Shown: positions 23,895 through 33,639, numbered from the stretch's first letter. The stretch is DNA of 64,000 nt from Sinomonas cyclohexanicum (GCF_020886775.1 NZ_AP024525.1:3658001-3722000); one strand, 5' to 3'. The notes: generated by a model from the sequence alone, not told the origin. Made by a program: numbers and translations.

Positions 23895-26800
23895 TTACAG
23901 CCGATACAACTCGTAGTACGGAGTGACCCTCACCAACCTCGGCTCTGGACAACCGAAAGAGTGGTAGAGCACTTGATGCTTGTCCAGCGAAGGGATCCGA
24001 TCCGCCGTCTTCTCTGCCACCCCCTTCAGGCCCAGAGCTCCTAGCTGCTTTACGGTGACGTTTGGCACACGGTGGATCACCCACGTCCTGAGAGGTTCCC
24101 CATAGTTGTGCTTGCCTGTGTCGAAGTGGGACAGGTACTGGCTTGAGAGCACCACGCCGAATCCGAACTGGCGCCCCTGGAGCATGAGGTCCATCAGCAC
24201 CGAGAAGTTGTACCGCATGATATTGACCGCCTCGTCCACCACAAGAAAGGACTTGAGGTAGCGCAACTGGGGATCAGCGCCCTGAAATGGCGGCTTTGGC
24301 GAACGAATCATATAGTCGAAGTATAGATTGAGAAAGAGCGCAACAATCGCATTTTTAGCGTCCTGATCCTGGCCCAGCTCGTTCAGCGCGACGACAATGA
24401 CGCGACCCTCTAGGAGCTCGCCAAACGAACTTAGATTAGTTCGGTCATAGTCGAACAATTCACCGTAGACAAACGTCTCGAGGATCGCCGAGACGGAATC
24501 CGGCTTCCCCTGTTCGTCTAGGTACAATTCGAGGACCTCGGCGAGGGTGGGCTCCTTCTGGCCCGGCCGTTCGAAGAGCTCTCGGATGACCTTCTTCAGC
24601 ATACTGGATTGAACGGGTCCAATACCGCTATAGATCTTCGACAGAATGTCAACGAACGCGGCTGCCTGCTGATGCGGCTTTCGCGCATACTCGTCGGTCA
24701 CCGGCATGAAGACGTTCAGCGGCATCTTAAACGGACGGAGAACCTTTCCGTCGACGCGTTCCAAGAACTCGCCGCCTTGGAAGTCTCCCTTGTAATCAAA
24801 AATCAGCGATGAAGTTGGTTCGTTTGGCTGGGTCTTGAGAGCCTGAGAGCGAATCTGAGCGAGAAGGGCCTTCACGAACTCAGTCTTGCCCGTGCCCAGA
24901 TCGCCGACGATTCCAATGTTCATCTGAGTGAGCGCTGTGTTGCTGGGCCAGAAATCAACCGGCGCCTTGCCGATCGAATCCAAAGCGTAACCGATCCGGA
25001 CCTTCACACCGCCATCGCGAATCCCAGATGCCTGTGGATCGGGCACGACAGTGGACGATGAGCTTGTGGATGAATCAGATTTCAGGTGAACTCTGGATAC
25101 ATCATGGGGGCCTGTCACTCTGTCGGGCACTTCGTCGACATCGTCATGGTGAGCGCCAAACCGACCTTCACCGCCGGCGTCGTCGTCCATTGCTTCCGCA
25201 GTGCGTCGGCCTCTGTCGAGGAGCTTCGCCCATGATGCGACGAGCCCGGACTTCTCGTTATCAAGAGCCGAGAACACAGCACGTGTATCAGCAACAAGTC
25301 CGACAGCCTCTAGTTCGGAATTTCCGACGTCGCCCACATAGTATGCATCCTCACCAAACTCGGTGCCTGTGTAGTCGAAGTATGTGAGGATCGGCTGGCC
25401 GGCGCGTACGGTGATCTCTCCTCGGGCTACCCGGCCTAGTCTTGCAGAAAGTGCGGTTGAATACTCATCCGCGACTGGCTTCAGCTTAATGGCGGTTTCC
25501 ACCAAGGTGGCCAATGCATTGAACCACAGTGCGCGGTCAGCCCGCTGGTCGAGCGACCCTGCAGTTCGTCCTATGTCTTCGATCACGCGATAGCTTGAAG
25601 CGAGCTGTTCAAGAGCTTCGGCGAAGGCGGCTGAGTCCGGGCTGGGCAGCGGATGGCCGGGACCGGACGCCGTCTTCAAGCCATAACTCTTGATCTCAAC
25701 CGGGGATATGACCAATTCTTCATCGTCGAGCTCTAGTAGCAGTAGGTCCGCACGCCGGTTCGTTTGACCGTGTTCTGACTTCCCACCAGCCAAGATTCGC
25801 AAGAAATAGTCCGCCGCATCGACGGGGATGACCAGCCTGGTGGCCTTATGAGCGGGAGCTCGGTCGAAGAGCTCGAACGCTAGATAGAAGCCGAGAGCGC
25901 CCGCCACGTGCGTTCCCCCAAGAGATAGCAGTGATGCCAAGCCAACTCCCCGGCGTCCGAGGGTGCGCTGAACTCTGGCCTTGAGTCCTCCTTGGCAACC
26001 AGTCGTGCCTGCGGACTTGCCCGAAGCCCTGGTGAGCAAGTGTTCGAGGTCATGTCCGAAGGCATCAGGCACGCGTGCAATGGAAATGTGAGGCCGTCGC
26101 TCGACCAGGGCCGGGGCGTTCTTGGATTTCTCAAAGATCGGGGGGCGCCACTCCCACAACATGTTTTGGCCGGCGCTGTACTGGTCCATGAGCCCGGCCA
26201 TCACCGCCGGATTCACGTGGGTTTCGCCGAGTACGGTCCAATCCGCCGACTTGTCGGCCAGCAGCGTGGAAATCATCCCCGCTTGGATCGCAGGCGCAGT
26301 CCCTTCTACCTGCCTCAGAGCAGTCAGGAAGGCCGAATCGCCCTGTTCGTTAGGCACCCCGGGATACGAAGGGCTCTCGTAGGCCCCGAATGCTTGCCCG
26401 TGGGCTTCGAACCTTCTGAGAGGAACCGCAGCGATGGCGCCTTTGGCCACCTCCCCCGGACCTATGCGCGCCGTGATTCCAGCTCCTTCGAGGAACCGCA
26501 CGTTGCACGCAACCGGGCGACTCGGGTCGGGCCGATAACGAGACCAGGTGACGAGCAAGTCCCTGTTCTCCCGGACCAAGTCGGTCACGTCGTCGCGGGG
26601 TGGAGCACCCTCTCGAAGCACTGAGTCGTACACGCGAATGCCGCCTTGGAATGACTCGGCAGACGTCCACTCCTGAGCCATTGACAACACAGCACTGTCA
26701 ATCTCGGTAACACGGTTAGCGGGCTGCGACGCGGCGAGGTCAACAGTCAGAGTCGTGGCATGAGGATGCATGCGGCGAAACGACCGCAGGGCCGCGTCGA

Positions 26801-29363
26801 CACTCGCGCCATTCAGGCCCGTGGCCGCCGTCCCGGGAGCCAGATAGTCGCCGATCCGCCCGGGAGACTTCAGGGGAATGCCCTCATCCGACCCAGCGGG
26901 CACAAGTACGGACCACCCAAGAAAGATCTGGTCCTCGCCGGCATCGGATGGGACTGCGATCATGCGGCGGGTCTTGCGGGGCCCCGGACCAGCGATGGGA
27001 AAGTTCCAGCCCTCAAGTGATCCGAGCAGGTCCTTGGCGTTTTGTGCTTCATCCAACACCGACTCACTGCCCGCGAGCCATGCCAATCTCAGGGGATGCA
27101 GTGGGCTCAGAAGGACCGTGCTGCAGTGATAGCCAGTCGTAATGTCCCAGACGCTGATCGAGAACGGATAGGCTGCCCAGAAGTGGATCGCGTCATTGGG
27201 TATTTCGGCGGCTGCTTCTACGAGGTCGCCGTAGGCGTTAAGGTATTCGTCAAGACGCGAATTTCCCCATAGTGACCTGAATGAAGTACGAGAGGGCCAT
27301 TCAAATTCGACACTGGCATTCCCTGGTTGCCTGCCCAGAAGCTTCTCTAGCCCCAGATTGTCTAATGCCTCACGGAACCTGTTCGCTTCAGGGCCATTCA
27401 CAAACGGATCGTCGAAGGTCAGGTTCATCATATGTGGCCGGAGCAGGCTCTCAGGCAGATCAGCCATCAAGACAGAACCACCCCAGTGCGGCCTCAGTTC
27501 GCTAAGTGAGCACGGGCGGTCGGACGGCATCGCGGCATGGCCCAGAGCCTGCCGGAACTCAGCGTCTCCGGACGTCAGCGCTCGACCGAGCATCGATTCG
27601 AAGAGTCCGCGGATCGACAGCCCGATTTCTGGCTTAGGGCGCTCGGCGATCACCTGCTCCTTCAGGGCAGCGGCAATGAGCGCTGATTGCTGACCCTTGC
27701 TCGCCGCGACAGGGCGAATCCGGAAGGTGCGGTCTTCCACAGTGAAATCGCTCTCGGCGCTTGCCGCGAACTTGATCGTCCGCAGTTCACGGATCACCGG
27801 GTGGGCTGGTACTGGGTTCCCATTCAGGGCTACGTCCGCTTCGGAGTCCGAGCACCAAATGAGCGCCTGATATCCCCGCGTGTTGGGCACCACCTCTGCG
27901 GTTGCCTCCAGAGCGCCGTCATCCGACGGCTCAACAGCCGTCGCCCGGCCGAGAGCTCCGTCAGACCGAACGGGCGCCACGACCATCAACGCGTTGTCTG
28001 GCGAGAGGAAGTAAACCTTGTGCCCGAGCTTCGCAGGAAGGAACCCGGAAAGGGCGTGCGAACGGTCAACGTCCAGGGTTATGGAGGCCGGTCTGAATTG
28101 CGCCGCGTTGCGTCCGGTGCCCGCCGCGCGGTGAAACTGTCCTCGTAGCCGAAGCCGCCCTGTCTCTACAGAAACCCCGTGGGTCTCCCACGCACCAGCT
28201 CCTTTCGGGGTCACGGTGACGCTGCATAGGCTCTTTGGGATCTCCGCTTGCGCGGACCCCGTCCAGGGAACCGATATTTCGATCCCAGGCGACCTCGGCT
28301 GCCGGCCCTCAGCGGGTCTAGTTGTAAGCGGAACAACATAGGGCGCCGCTGGTGTGTCGAAGTCAAGAAGAAGGCTACCCCCATCGGCGAGTGCCAAGGT
28401 GAGACGGATGTCTGATGCGTTCCCGGACGGATCTATGAAGTCGGCAACTGTGATGCGTGCGAGCACGTCGAGGCGTTCTGGATTATTGTCCACCCACTCG
28501 ACGAGGCCAGACTTCGGATCCCCAGTTCGTAGGACCACGTCGTTGAACCCGTCCGTTGAGACCAACGAAAACGACGGGTCCTCCGTCCGTACTGCGATCT
28601 GCGCCAACGACTGCTTCAGGGAAGACTCGTCCGTCCAGTACTCGTGGAAAGCATCTGCGAGCTCGCGAATGGGGCCGGCCCCACTCGCGGTCGCCTTGGC
28701 GCTCCCGTCGGGGCGGGGCAAGCCGAATGCTGCATAGCACCATTGCTGAATGAATCCATCAAGGCTCAGGGCTGAGCCTTCGACGACAGAGGAGTGAAAC
28801 CGCTTGGCCAGATTCTGCAGTCCCGTCTCAACGTGCCGGAACCACCTCACGTTCCAGCTTCCGACGCCTTGCTGGTCTGCGACGTGAAGAGCCCGGAGTG
28901 TTTCGAGGCACCGCTCGAGGAAGGCCACAGCATCGCTGTTCGTATCAAGGTCCTGACCTGCAAGACCTGCTAGCGCTTGCAGCAGCACCCTAGACATCTC
29001 GTGAAGCCCAAGCCTGCTGTCGGCTGCGTCGGGGTAGCTCGGCCCCGCAACCTCGGTGAAGGTCTGAAGGAACGATGCAAGATCAGGCTGTCGGCCGAAG
29101 ATAACCGCCAGACGGTCACCCTGGCGGTAGCGTACTGATTCCTTTGCTGAGACCATCACCACGTCGTCAGCAACGGACTGCTCACTGCCGGCAGCATTGA
29201 CAAGGATGGCAAACGGGCTCGAAGAACTGGGTCGCCGCTTATTTGCCGCCCTTACAATCTGCACGGCCGACTCGAACTCGATTCCGTCGGGCAAGTGAAA
29301 GTAGCTGAGCCCGTTGATTCCCGCCAGCGCTCGTCCAAGTGCTCCGGCGAGACTTATCGTCAT
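23895..29363 (-). CDS. Giant DptH-like protein: PD-(D/E)xK-like segment plus C-terminal HerA/FtsK-type ATPase
   Basis: About 1822 aa. The N-terminal half (1-900) is not recognised. Around residues 1165-1230, RRADLLLLELDDEELVISPV followed by EIKSYG has the D...ExK arrangement of PD-(D/E)xK nucleases. After a Ser/acidic linker (about 1400-1450) comes a HerA/FtsK-type ATPase: Walker A GIVGDLGTGKTEF near 1485-1495, SSLIFDYKGDF after it, and Walker B LKSFLVVDEAVN. Size and C-terminal architecture resemble DptH of phosphorothioate restriction systems. The ATG at 29363 is preferred; a TTG ten codons earlier would overlap the upstream stop. Role in DNA cleavage or translocation is inferred. Confidence 0.7.
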   Translation of the reverse strand: MTISLAGALGRALAGINGLSYFHLPDGIEFESAVQIVRAANKRRPSSSSPFAILVNAAGSEQSVADDVVMVSAKESVRYRQGDRLAVIFGRQPDLASFLQTFTEVAGPSYPDAADSRLGLHEMSRVLLQALAGLAGQDLDTNSDAVAFLERCLETLRALHVADQQGVGSWNVRWFRHVETGLQNLAKRFHSSVVEGSALSLDGFIQQWCYAAFGLPRPDGSAKATASGAGPIRELADAFHEYWTDESSLKQSLAQIAVRTEDPSFSLVSTDGFNDVVLRTGDPKSGLVEWVDNNPERLDVLARITVADFIDPSGNASDIRLTLALADGGSLLLDFDTPAAPYVVPLTTRPAEGRQPRSPGIEISVPWTGSAQAEIPKSLCSVTVTPKGAGAWETHGVSVETGRLRLRGQFHRAAGTGRNAAQFRPASITLDVDRSHALSGFLPAKLGHKVYFLSPDNALMVVAPVRSDGALGRATAVEPSDDGALEATAEVVPNTRGYQALIWCSDSEADVALNGNPVPAHPVIRELRTIKFAASAESDFTVEDRTFRIRPVAASKGQQSALIAAALKEQVIAERPKPEIGLSIRGLFESMLGRALTSGDAEFRQALGHAAMPSDRPCSLSELRPHWGGSVLMADLPESLLRPHMMNLTFDDPFVNGPEANRFREALDNLGLEKLLGRQPGNASVEFEWPSRTSFRSLWGNSRLDEYLNAYGDLVEAAAEIPNDAIHFWAAYPFSISVWDITTGYHCSTVLLSPLHPLRLAWLAGSESVLDEAQNAKDLLGSLEGWNFPIAGPGPRKTRRMIAVPSDAGEDQIFLGWSVLVPAGSDEGIPLKSPGRIGDYLAPGTAATGLNGASVDAALRSFRRMHPHATTLTVDLAASQPANRVTEIDSAVLSMAQEWTSAESFQGGIRVYDSVLREGAPPRDDVTDLVRENRDLLVTWSRYRPDPSRPVACNVRFLEGAGITARIGPGEVAKGAIAAVPLRRFEAHGQAFGAYESPSYPGVPNEQGDSAFLTALRQVEGTAPAIQAGMISTLLADKSADWTVLGETHVNPAVMAGLMDQYSAGQNMLWEWRPPIFEKSKNAPALVERRPHISIARVPDAFGHDLEHLLTRASGKSAGTTGCQGGLKARVQRTLGRRGVGLASLLSLGGTHVAGALGFYLAFELFDRAPAHKATRLVIPVDAADYFLRILAGGKSEHGQTNRRADLLLLELDDEELVISPVEIKSYGLKTASGPGHPLPSPDSAAFAEALEQLASSYRVIEDIGRTAGSLDQRADRALWFNALATLVETAIKLKPVADEYSTALSARLGRVARGEITVRAGQPILTYFDYTGTEFGEDAYYVGDVGNSELEAVGLVADTRAVFSALDNEKSGLVASWAKLLDRGRRTAEAMDDDAGGEGRFGAHHDDVDEVPDRVTGPHDVSRVHLKSDSSTSSSSTVVPDPQASGIRDGGVKVRIGYALDSIGKAPVDFWPSNTALTQMNIGIVGDLGTGKTEFVKALLAQIRSQALKTQPNEPTSSLIFDYKGDFQGGEFLERVDGKVLRPFKMPLNVFMPVTDEYARKPHQQAAAFVDILSKIYSGIGPVQSSMLKKVIRELFERPGQKEPTLAEVLELYLDEQGKPDSVSAILETFVYGELFDYDRTNLSSFGELLEGRVIVVALNELGQDQDAKNAIVALFLNLYFDYMIRSPKPPFQGADPQLRYLKSFLVVDEAVNIMRYNFSVLMDLMLQGRQFGFGVVLSSQYLSHFDTGKHNYGEPLRTWVIHRVPNVTVKQLGALGLKGVAEKTADRIPSLDKHQVLYHSFGCPEPRLVRVTPYYELYRL

Positions 29364-29373
29364 GTCAGCCAAT

Positions 29374-30849
29374 TCAGAAGGCCCTTTCAACAATCACTGC
29401 ATTGTCTGCATCCGCGCTGCCGCGCGCCATACCCGCTCGCTCCAGAAGGGCGACGAGATCTCCAAGCTCGGGGCGCATTCCCAGACGGGATAGATCAGCC
29501 AGGACATCACCAACGGTGCAGTGGCGAGATCTCCCGCGGCATGCGAGGCTAGCTACCACCGTGACCCATTCTGTCCCCGGATCGACTAGAACGAAGCGCC
29601 GTCCGTGGGCCTTCAACACCCCAAAATAGTCAGTGTAGGGTCCGCTAGCTTCTCGAACCTGCAGCCCGTACTTAACGGTCTCATAAACTGTCTTGCTCTT
29701 GTCGGTCCCGTCAGCAAGGGATTTGACCAGCGCCTCGACGTGCCCCTTTTCGTCAGACAACTCTCGAAGAAAGTCAATGGCTGAGACGGCGGCGAGTGAA
29801 CGAGCTTTGGCATGCTCTTTCATCCGGGCGCCCAGATAGGTGCGCACCTTCTCTCCGCGACGCAGCCGATGCTTGATGAGCGAGGCAACATCGCGGGTCG
29901 TGACCGTCGCACGGCTCGACTGCCAGGGGAGCGGGGGACGTACGCTCGCGACCAACTCTGTGAAGGTTGCTGGCACTGATCTGCCTATAACCGCTGCTGC
30001 AATGCGTTCATACCAGGCCGCCTCCCACAGGAATCCAAGCCCCATGGTCAATCGGAGGACCGTAGTCGCCCAATCCACCCACACTCTCGCGGGAAGCGAA
30101 TCGACCCAGTCATCTGACGTCAAGGCAGACCAGACACGCGCGAACCACGAGTATGGAGTGTCGGGGAACAAACCTGCCCATTGCCTCCCCTCCAAGTGGC
30201 CGAGATCACCCGGCCGTCGCTCATAGCCGTCGGAGAGGATGCCCGTCATAAAAGCCCCGTCGATCGCCTGGAGAACGGGATCGTGGTCGAGGCGTCGGTC
30301 GACGGCCCGAAGCCAAAGCGCACTCGCCGACTGACCTTCTCGCTGCGACGAGTCGCTTCCCAACGCGAACATTGCTTCAAGGATCTCTGCGAAATCAGGT
30401 GGGTTTCTCTTGACCAGGACACCGCGAGCATCCTGAAGCAGCGCCAGTGAGGGGGACAGTGGGCTGGCGGGCTGATTCCCTGTTCGCTCGATACGAATGC
30501 CAAGAACGCTTCTCGCCACGGCGTCCCCGAGACTTTCCGGCGTTGACTCCGTGATCAGGGCCGTAGGCCGACCATGCTGAGCAAGCAACTCGCCAAGCTG
30601 GGCGAGCTTCTGGCCAGTGGGAAATGTAGATCTTACGTCGACGAACTTGCTCTGCTTTGCATCCGCCTGATACATGTACCCGGCCACTTTGCCGGTGCTC
30701 TTTTCGGCGCTTCCATCACCGATCGGAGGCGCATCCTGCCGGCGCTCGTAGGCCCGATGCGCAAGAGATGAAATCAAAAGCTCAGGCACTGAGAAATACT
30801 CCGGGCGGTTAAAGGGAAGCCTAAGGTATTCTGCCGATGGTACAGACAC
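29374..30849 (-). CDS. Unknown protein in the putative defence operon (DptG position), 491 aa
   Basis: Not recognised by motif. It starts MSVPSAEYLRLPFNRPEYFS, has no signal peptide or membrane helix, and looks alpha/beta with a helical C-terminal third; the C-terminal 70 residues (HCTVGDVLADLSRLGMRPEL and following) could be a winged helix. Its GTG start shares one base with the TAG stop of the upstream ATPase gene, and its own stop is ten bases from the ATG of the giant gene, so the three are translationally coupled. Size and central position match DptG, but I see no direct sequence proof. Confidence 0.6.
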   Translation of the reverse strand: MSVPSAEYLRLPFNRPEYFSVPELLISSLAHRAYERRQDAPPIGDGSAEKSTGKVAGYMYQADAKQSKFVDVRSTFPTGQKLAQLGELLAQHGRPTALITESTPESLGDAVARSVLGIRIERTGNQPASPLSPSLALLQDARGVLVKRNPPDFAEILEAMFALGSDSSQREGQSASALWLRAVDRRLDHDPVLQAIDGAFMTGILSDGYERRPGDLGHLEGRQWAGLFPDTPYSWFARVWSALTSDDWVDSLPARVWVDWATTVLRLTMGLGFLWEAAWYERIAAAVIGRSVPATFTELVASVRPPLPWQSSRATVTTRDVASLIKHRLRRGEKVRTYLGARMKEHAKARSLAAVSAIDFLRELSDEKGHVEALVKSLADGTDKSKTVYETVKYGLQVREASGPYTDYFGVLKAHGRRFVLVDPGTEWVTVVASLACRGRSRHCTVGDVLADLSRLGMRPELGDLVALLERAGMARGSADADNAVIVERAF

Positions 30850-33245
30850 TAGAATTCCCCCTGCGACTTCAGCGTCACGATTCTGCTTTCACGTCCGCTA
30901 ACGATTCGTATCTGAGTATCGGCCAGAACGTTGCTTCGAAGGTGCACCGCACGGATGCGTTCGAGTCGTGGCGACGTGGCGTCAACGAGATTAGTGACAC
31001 CCGCGTAATCATCAACGCACGCGAGAGCCTCCCTCACGAGTGCAAAATCGAGCGTCATTCGACCGAGCTCTTTCGCTTGACCTCGAAGTATCAAAACCGT
31101 CTGATCTGGTCCAACGGATTCGGTTTGCATCTCAAGACTCGGAAGCAACACAGCAAGCTTGGATGACTTCGCCCAGCCTAGAATCGGCTCCGCTCGACTG
31201 TCAAAGAGGGGCAACAGTGATTCGTCGGCGCCTTCGCCAGGACGTCGCTGTGGCCTAATCAGAGTGCGAAGCGCCTTCGCCAGACCATCGGGAATGTTTG
31301 GGCTGTGGAAGGCGGCGTCTAGAAGCACACCAACCTCGCGCCGGAACGCTGAAATGCCGTGGGCCATCGCGTACAGCCTCATGAGATACGAGCCGTACCA
31401 TGCGATGGCTTCCAGACGATCGCCCTCCTTGAGGGTGATGTCCTGCATCAGATCAACGTATGCGGAATCTAAGATCTCGTCGAAGTCATGTACGACGGAT
31501 CCCAGGATCCCCTCCTCGTCGCGGGTATGGAGATATGACAGAGGTGAGGTCTCGTCATAGTTGCCTGCAAACGCATCGTTAATAGGCGTTGCCCAACCCT
31601 GCGTGGGGTCAGTGGGAGCGTCACCAGGTATCGCATCCTTGACCGGATCCACCTGACTCATGAGACGCAAGACTGGGTCTCGGCGGGAGGCTTCGACCGA
31701 AGGGGTGCCGTATCCAGCACCAAAGATGCCCTGTATCCCGCGGAGACTTGCCAGTCGCCGCAACTTCTTGAACCGCTCCAGAGGGTCCCCTGTCGGCTGA
31801 TTGACGGCGATGAACTCGTCCAGTTCGTCTCGGCCCATCTGGCCGGGCGCGCTCCCAACGGCCACCCGACTCAACAGGCCCCAGAGCTCTCGATATGTGA
31901 ACCGCAAACCTGTGGCAATTTCGGCCGACCGCGCGAGACTCAATATGGCAGACCGTGCACTGGAGGACTGGAGCATGGCGATATTCCCCGCGATCGGGTT
32001 TGCTTCGTAGTGCCGTGCCCAATCGACTGTGGAGAGCATGTTGGAGACCTGCTCGATGAGGTCGTGTGCCGGAGTCGACCCGGGCGGCAGATTGGGCCGC
32101 TCGACAAGTCGGGTCACCTGAGCCCAGCCACTGGAAACTACTGTGTTGTCTTTGATTACGGTGCTCGGGGCACGCTCAAACAAGGAACATTCATCGACGC
32201 CCACGGCCAGTAGATGTGCCCGAGGGTGGCCAAGGTGCTCGAGGATGGCTGATCTGACCACTCTCGACCCCGACCGCGCTTCAACGCGCCACGCGGATTC
32301 CATCTCCGGGCTGTCTGCCAGCCAGCGGATGACGGCTGCGCCTGCTGTCCACTCTCCATGCGGCGTGTGCCGGCCGAGGGCCGACAACTCCTCGATAAGG
32401 ATTCCTCGGTTTATGCAAGCCAACAGGTGGATCGGCCGCGTTCCCGGCACCGTGGCTATTTGATCGACGTCTCCAGCCAACGGCGCGGGTGTCCCTGCGC
32501 GATTCCCGATCGTGGCATCGTTGATGATCAGGAGGTCCGCCGTGTCCCCGGCGTAACGGTACGACCGGTCCGCAAGTCCGTGCTCGTGCTGGCTCACGAG
32601 GCGCATACCTCGAACAGCGCGAGCGCTGGCGTGAGACTTCCCCGCGCCGGGCCCCCCGACAAGGAACAGGAGTCTGGGGAGACTGCCCGGTCGCGTGGGC
32701 CCGCGGAACCATTCGAGCGCTTCATCGACGCCGGCAGCGCTGGCTGCAACGGGCCACAAGTCATCGACTGAGTGATCAGGTCTTGCCGCCACATCCGTGC
32801 CACCAGTTGCACGATCCCAGAATCCAGAGAGGAGTGAGAGCGCCGAAGGTGGATTGTCGACGGACTCAGACAAGGTTCTTCCTCCTGAACGTGGTAGTGC
32901 GCCTATGTCTTCCGGCGTTTTGCCCTCCGACGGCGCGCGAAACCCCTCAAGTCTCGTCTCGGCCGCCCTTTGCACAGCGACGCGAAGCGATTCTTGGACA
33001 TGGCTTCGGGGCTTGTAACCGTCTACGTACGGATGGCCCAGTTCTGAAAGAACATGACTGACGTTGCAGAACTTGAACTCGATGGATCCCTTGCTTCGCC
33101 CGGTGCGCTCTTGAACGCCGCGATTGTGCTCAATCTTCGAATAAGACTCGCCGAGGAGCTCTCGCTGCAGCATCGAAAAATATGCGTCGACCAGAACCCG
33201 CGTTTCGTCGTCCGTCCACGGGCCACCAGAACCTTCAAACCCCAT
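30849..33245 (-). CDS. DptF-like P-loop ATPase with an extra N-terminal domain
   Basis: 798 aa. Residues about 8-95 (PWTDDETRVLVDAYFSMLQREL...SKGSIEFKFCNVSHVL...GYKPRSHVQESL) form a domain I know from the N-terminus of uncharacterised restriction-type (HNH or DUF3883-containing) proteins. A P-loop LVGGPGAGKSHAS lies near residues 193-205, then LLIINDATIG and HLLACINRGILIEEL, a pattern reminiscent of DptF NTPases. The C-terminal 400 residues are helical and unassigned. First gene of the operon; ATG start with a weak ribosome site. Mixed GC and codon use unlike the flanking chromosome suggest transfer. Confidence 0.65.
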   Translation of the reverse strand: MGFEGSGGPWTDDETRVLVDAYFSMLQRELLGESYSKIEHNRGVQERTGRSKGSIEFKFCNVSHVLSELGHPYVDGYKPRSHVQESLRVAVQRAAETRLEGFRAPSEGKTPEDIGALPRSGGRTLSESVDNPPSALSLLSGFWDRATGGTDVAARPDHSVDDLWPVAASAAGVDEALEWFRGPTRPGSLPRLLFLVGGPGAGKSHASARAVRGMRLVSQHEHGLADRSYRYAGDTADLLIINDATIGNRAGTPAPLAGDVDQIATVPGTRPIHLLACINRGILIEELSALGRHTPHGEWTAGAAVIRWLADSPEMESAWRVEARSGSRVVRSAILEHLGHPRAHLLAVGVDECSLFERAPSTVIKDNTVVSSGWAQVTRLVERPNLPPGSTPAHDLIEQVSNMLSTVDWARHYEANPIAGNIAMLQSSSARSAILSLARSAEIATGLRFTYRELWGLLSRVAVGSAPGQMGRDELDEFIAVNQPTGDPLERFKKLRRLASLRGIQGIFGAGYGTPSVEASRRDPVLRLMSQVDPVKDAIPGDAPTDPTQGWATPINDAFAGNYDETSPLSYLHTRDEEGILGSVVHDFDEILDSAYVDLMQDITLKEGDRLEAIAWYGSYLMRLYAMAHGISAFRREVGVLLDAAFHSPNIPDGLAKALRTLIRPQRRPGEGADESLLPLFDSRAEPILGWAKSSKLAVLLPSLEMQTESVGPDQTVLILRGQAKELGRMTLDFALVREALACVDDYAGVTNLVDATSPRLERIRAVHLRSNVLADTQIRIVSGRESRIVTLKSQGEF

Positions 33246-33288
33246 GCCAAGAACCTACAGGACCGTGAGGACTCTGTTGTGCGCGACC

Positions 33289-33302
33289 GTCAGCCAGCTG
33301 AC
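33289..33302 (-). promoter_or_regulatory. GTCAGC-CA-GCTGAC palindrome upstream of the defence-like operon
   Basis: A perfect 6-bp dyad with a two-base centre, 44-57 bases upstream of the first ATG, in the only gap large enough for the operon promoter. It may be an operator; no dedicated regulator gene is adjacent. Confidence 0.45.
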
Positions 33303-33374
33303 TACCCGAATTTACACACGTCGGGGTGAACACACCCGCTGACGCTCTTGGGGTGGGACCGGCAACCCTTCGGC

Positions 33375-33590
33375 TTAGCCCTTCCCCTGCTCCTTCTTCC
33401 GCCGCTCGCTCTCCTCGCGGTGGCGGCGGATCTGGGCCTGGATGAGCTGCTCCTCCTCGGTGAAGCGGAGGGCGTTGGCGTCATCGACGGAGTCGCGCGC
33501 GCCGTCGACCTCCTGCGCGGCGGGGTACTCGACCTCCTCCTCACGGGACTCGTCGGAAGGCTCGGGGGCGGTGGCACGCTGCTCAGTCAT
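33375..33590 (-). CDS. Small acidic/charged hypothetical protein, 71 aa
   Basis: Starts MTEQRATAPEPSDESREEEV and ends in a charged helix (TEEEQLIQAQIRRHREESER RKKEQGKG). It has chromosomal codon usage and no membrane segment. A GTG two codons earlier is also possible. Function is unknown; the C-terminal helix could form a coiled coil. Confidence 0.6.
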   Translation of the reverse strand: MTEQRATAPEPSDESREEEVEYPAAQEVDGARDSVDDANALRFTEEEQLIQAQIRRHREESERRKKEQGKG

Positions 33591-33639
33591 GGCCACACTG
33601 TAGACCCTGAAACCTCCGTTGTGTGGCTAGGCTCGCACC

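Noticed and set aside
29364-29393. TTG start ten codons upstream for the giant HerA-type gene
   Set aside because: It would overlap the end of the 491-aa gene without a better ribosome site; ATG 29363 is simpler, though the TTG is not excluded.
22345-33245. Interpretation as DISARM, BREX or a classical type II restriction system
   Set aside because: There is an m5C methyltransferase, but no DISARM helicase/DUF1998/PLD genes, no pglZ/brxC/brxL, and no stand-alone restriction endonuclease; the large ATPases fit Dpt better.
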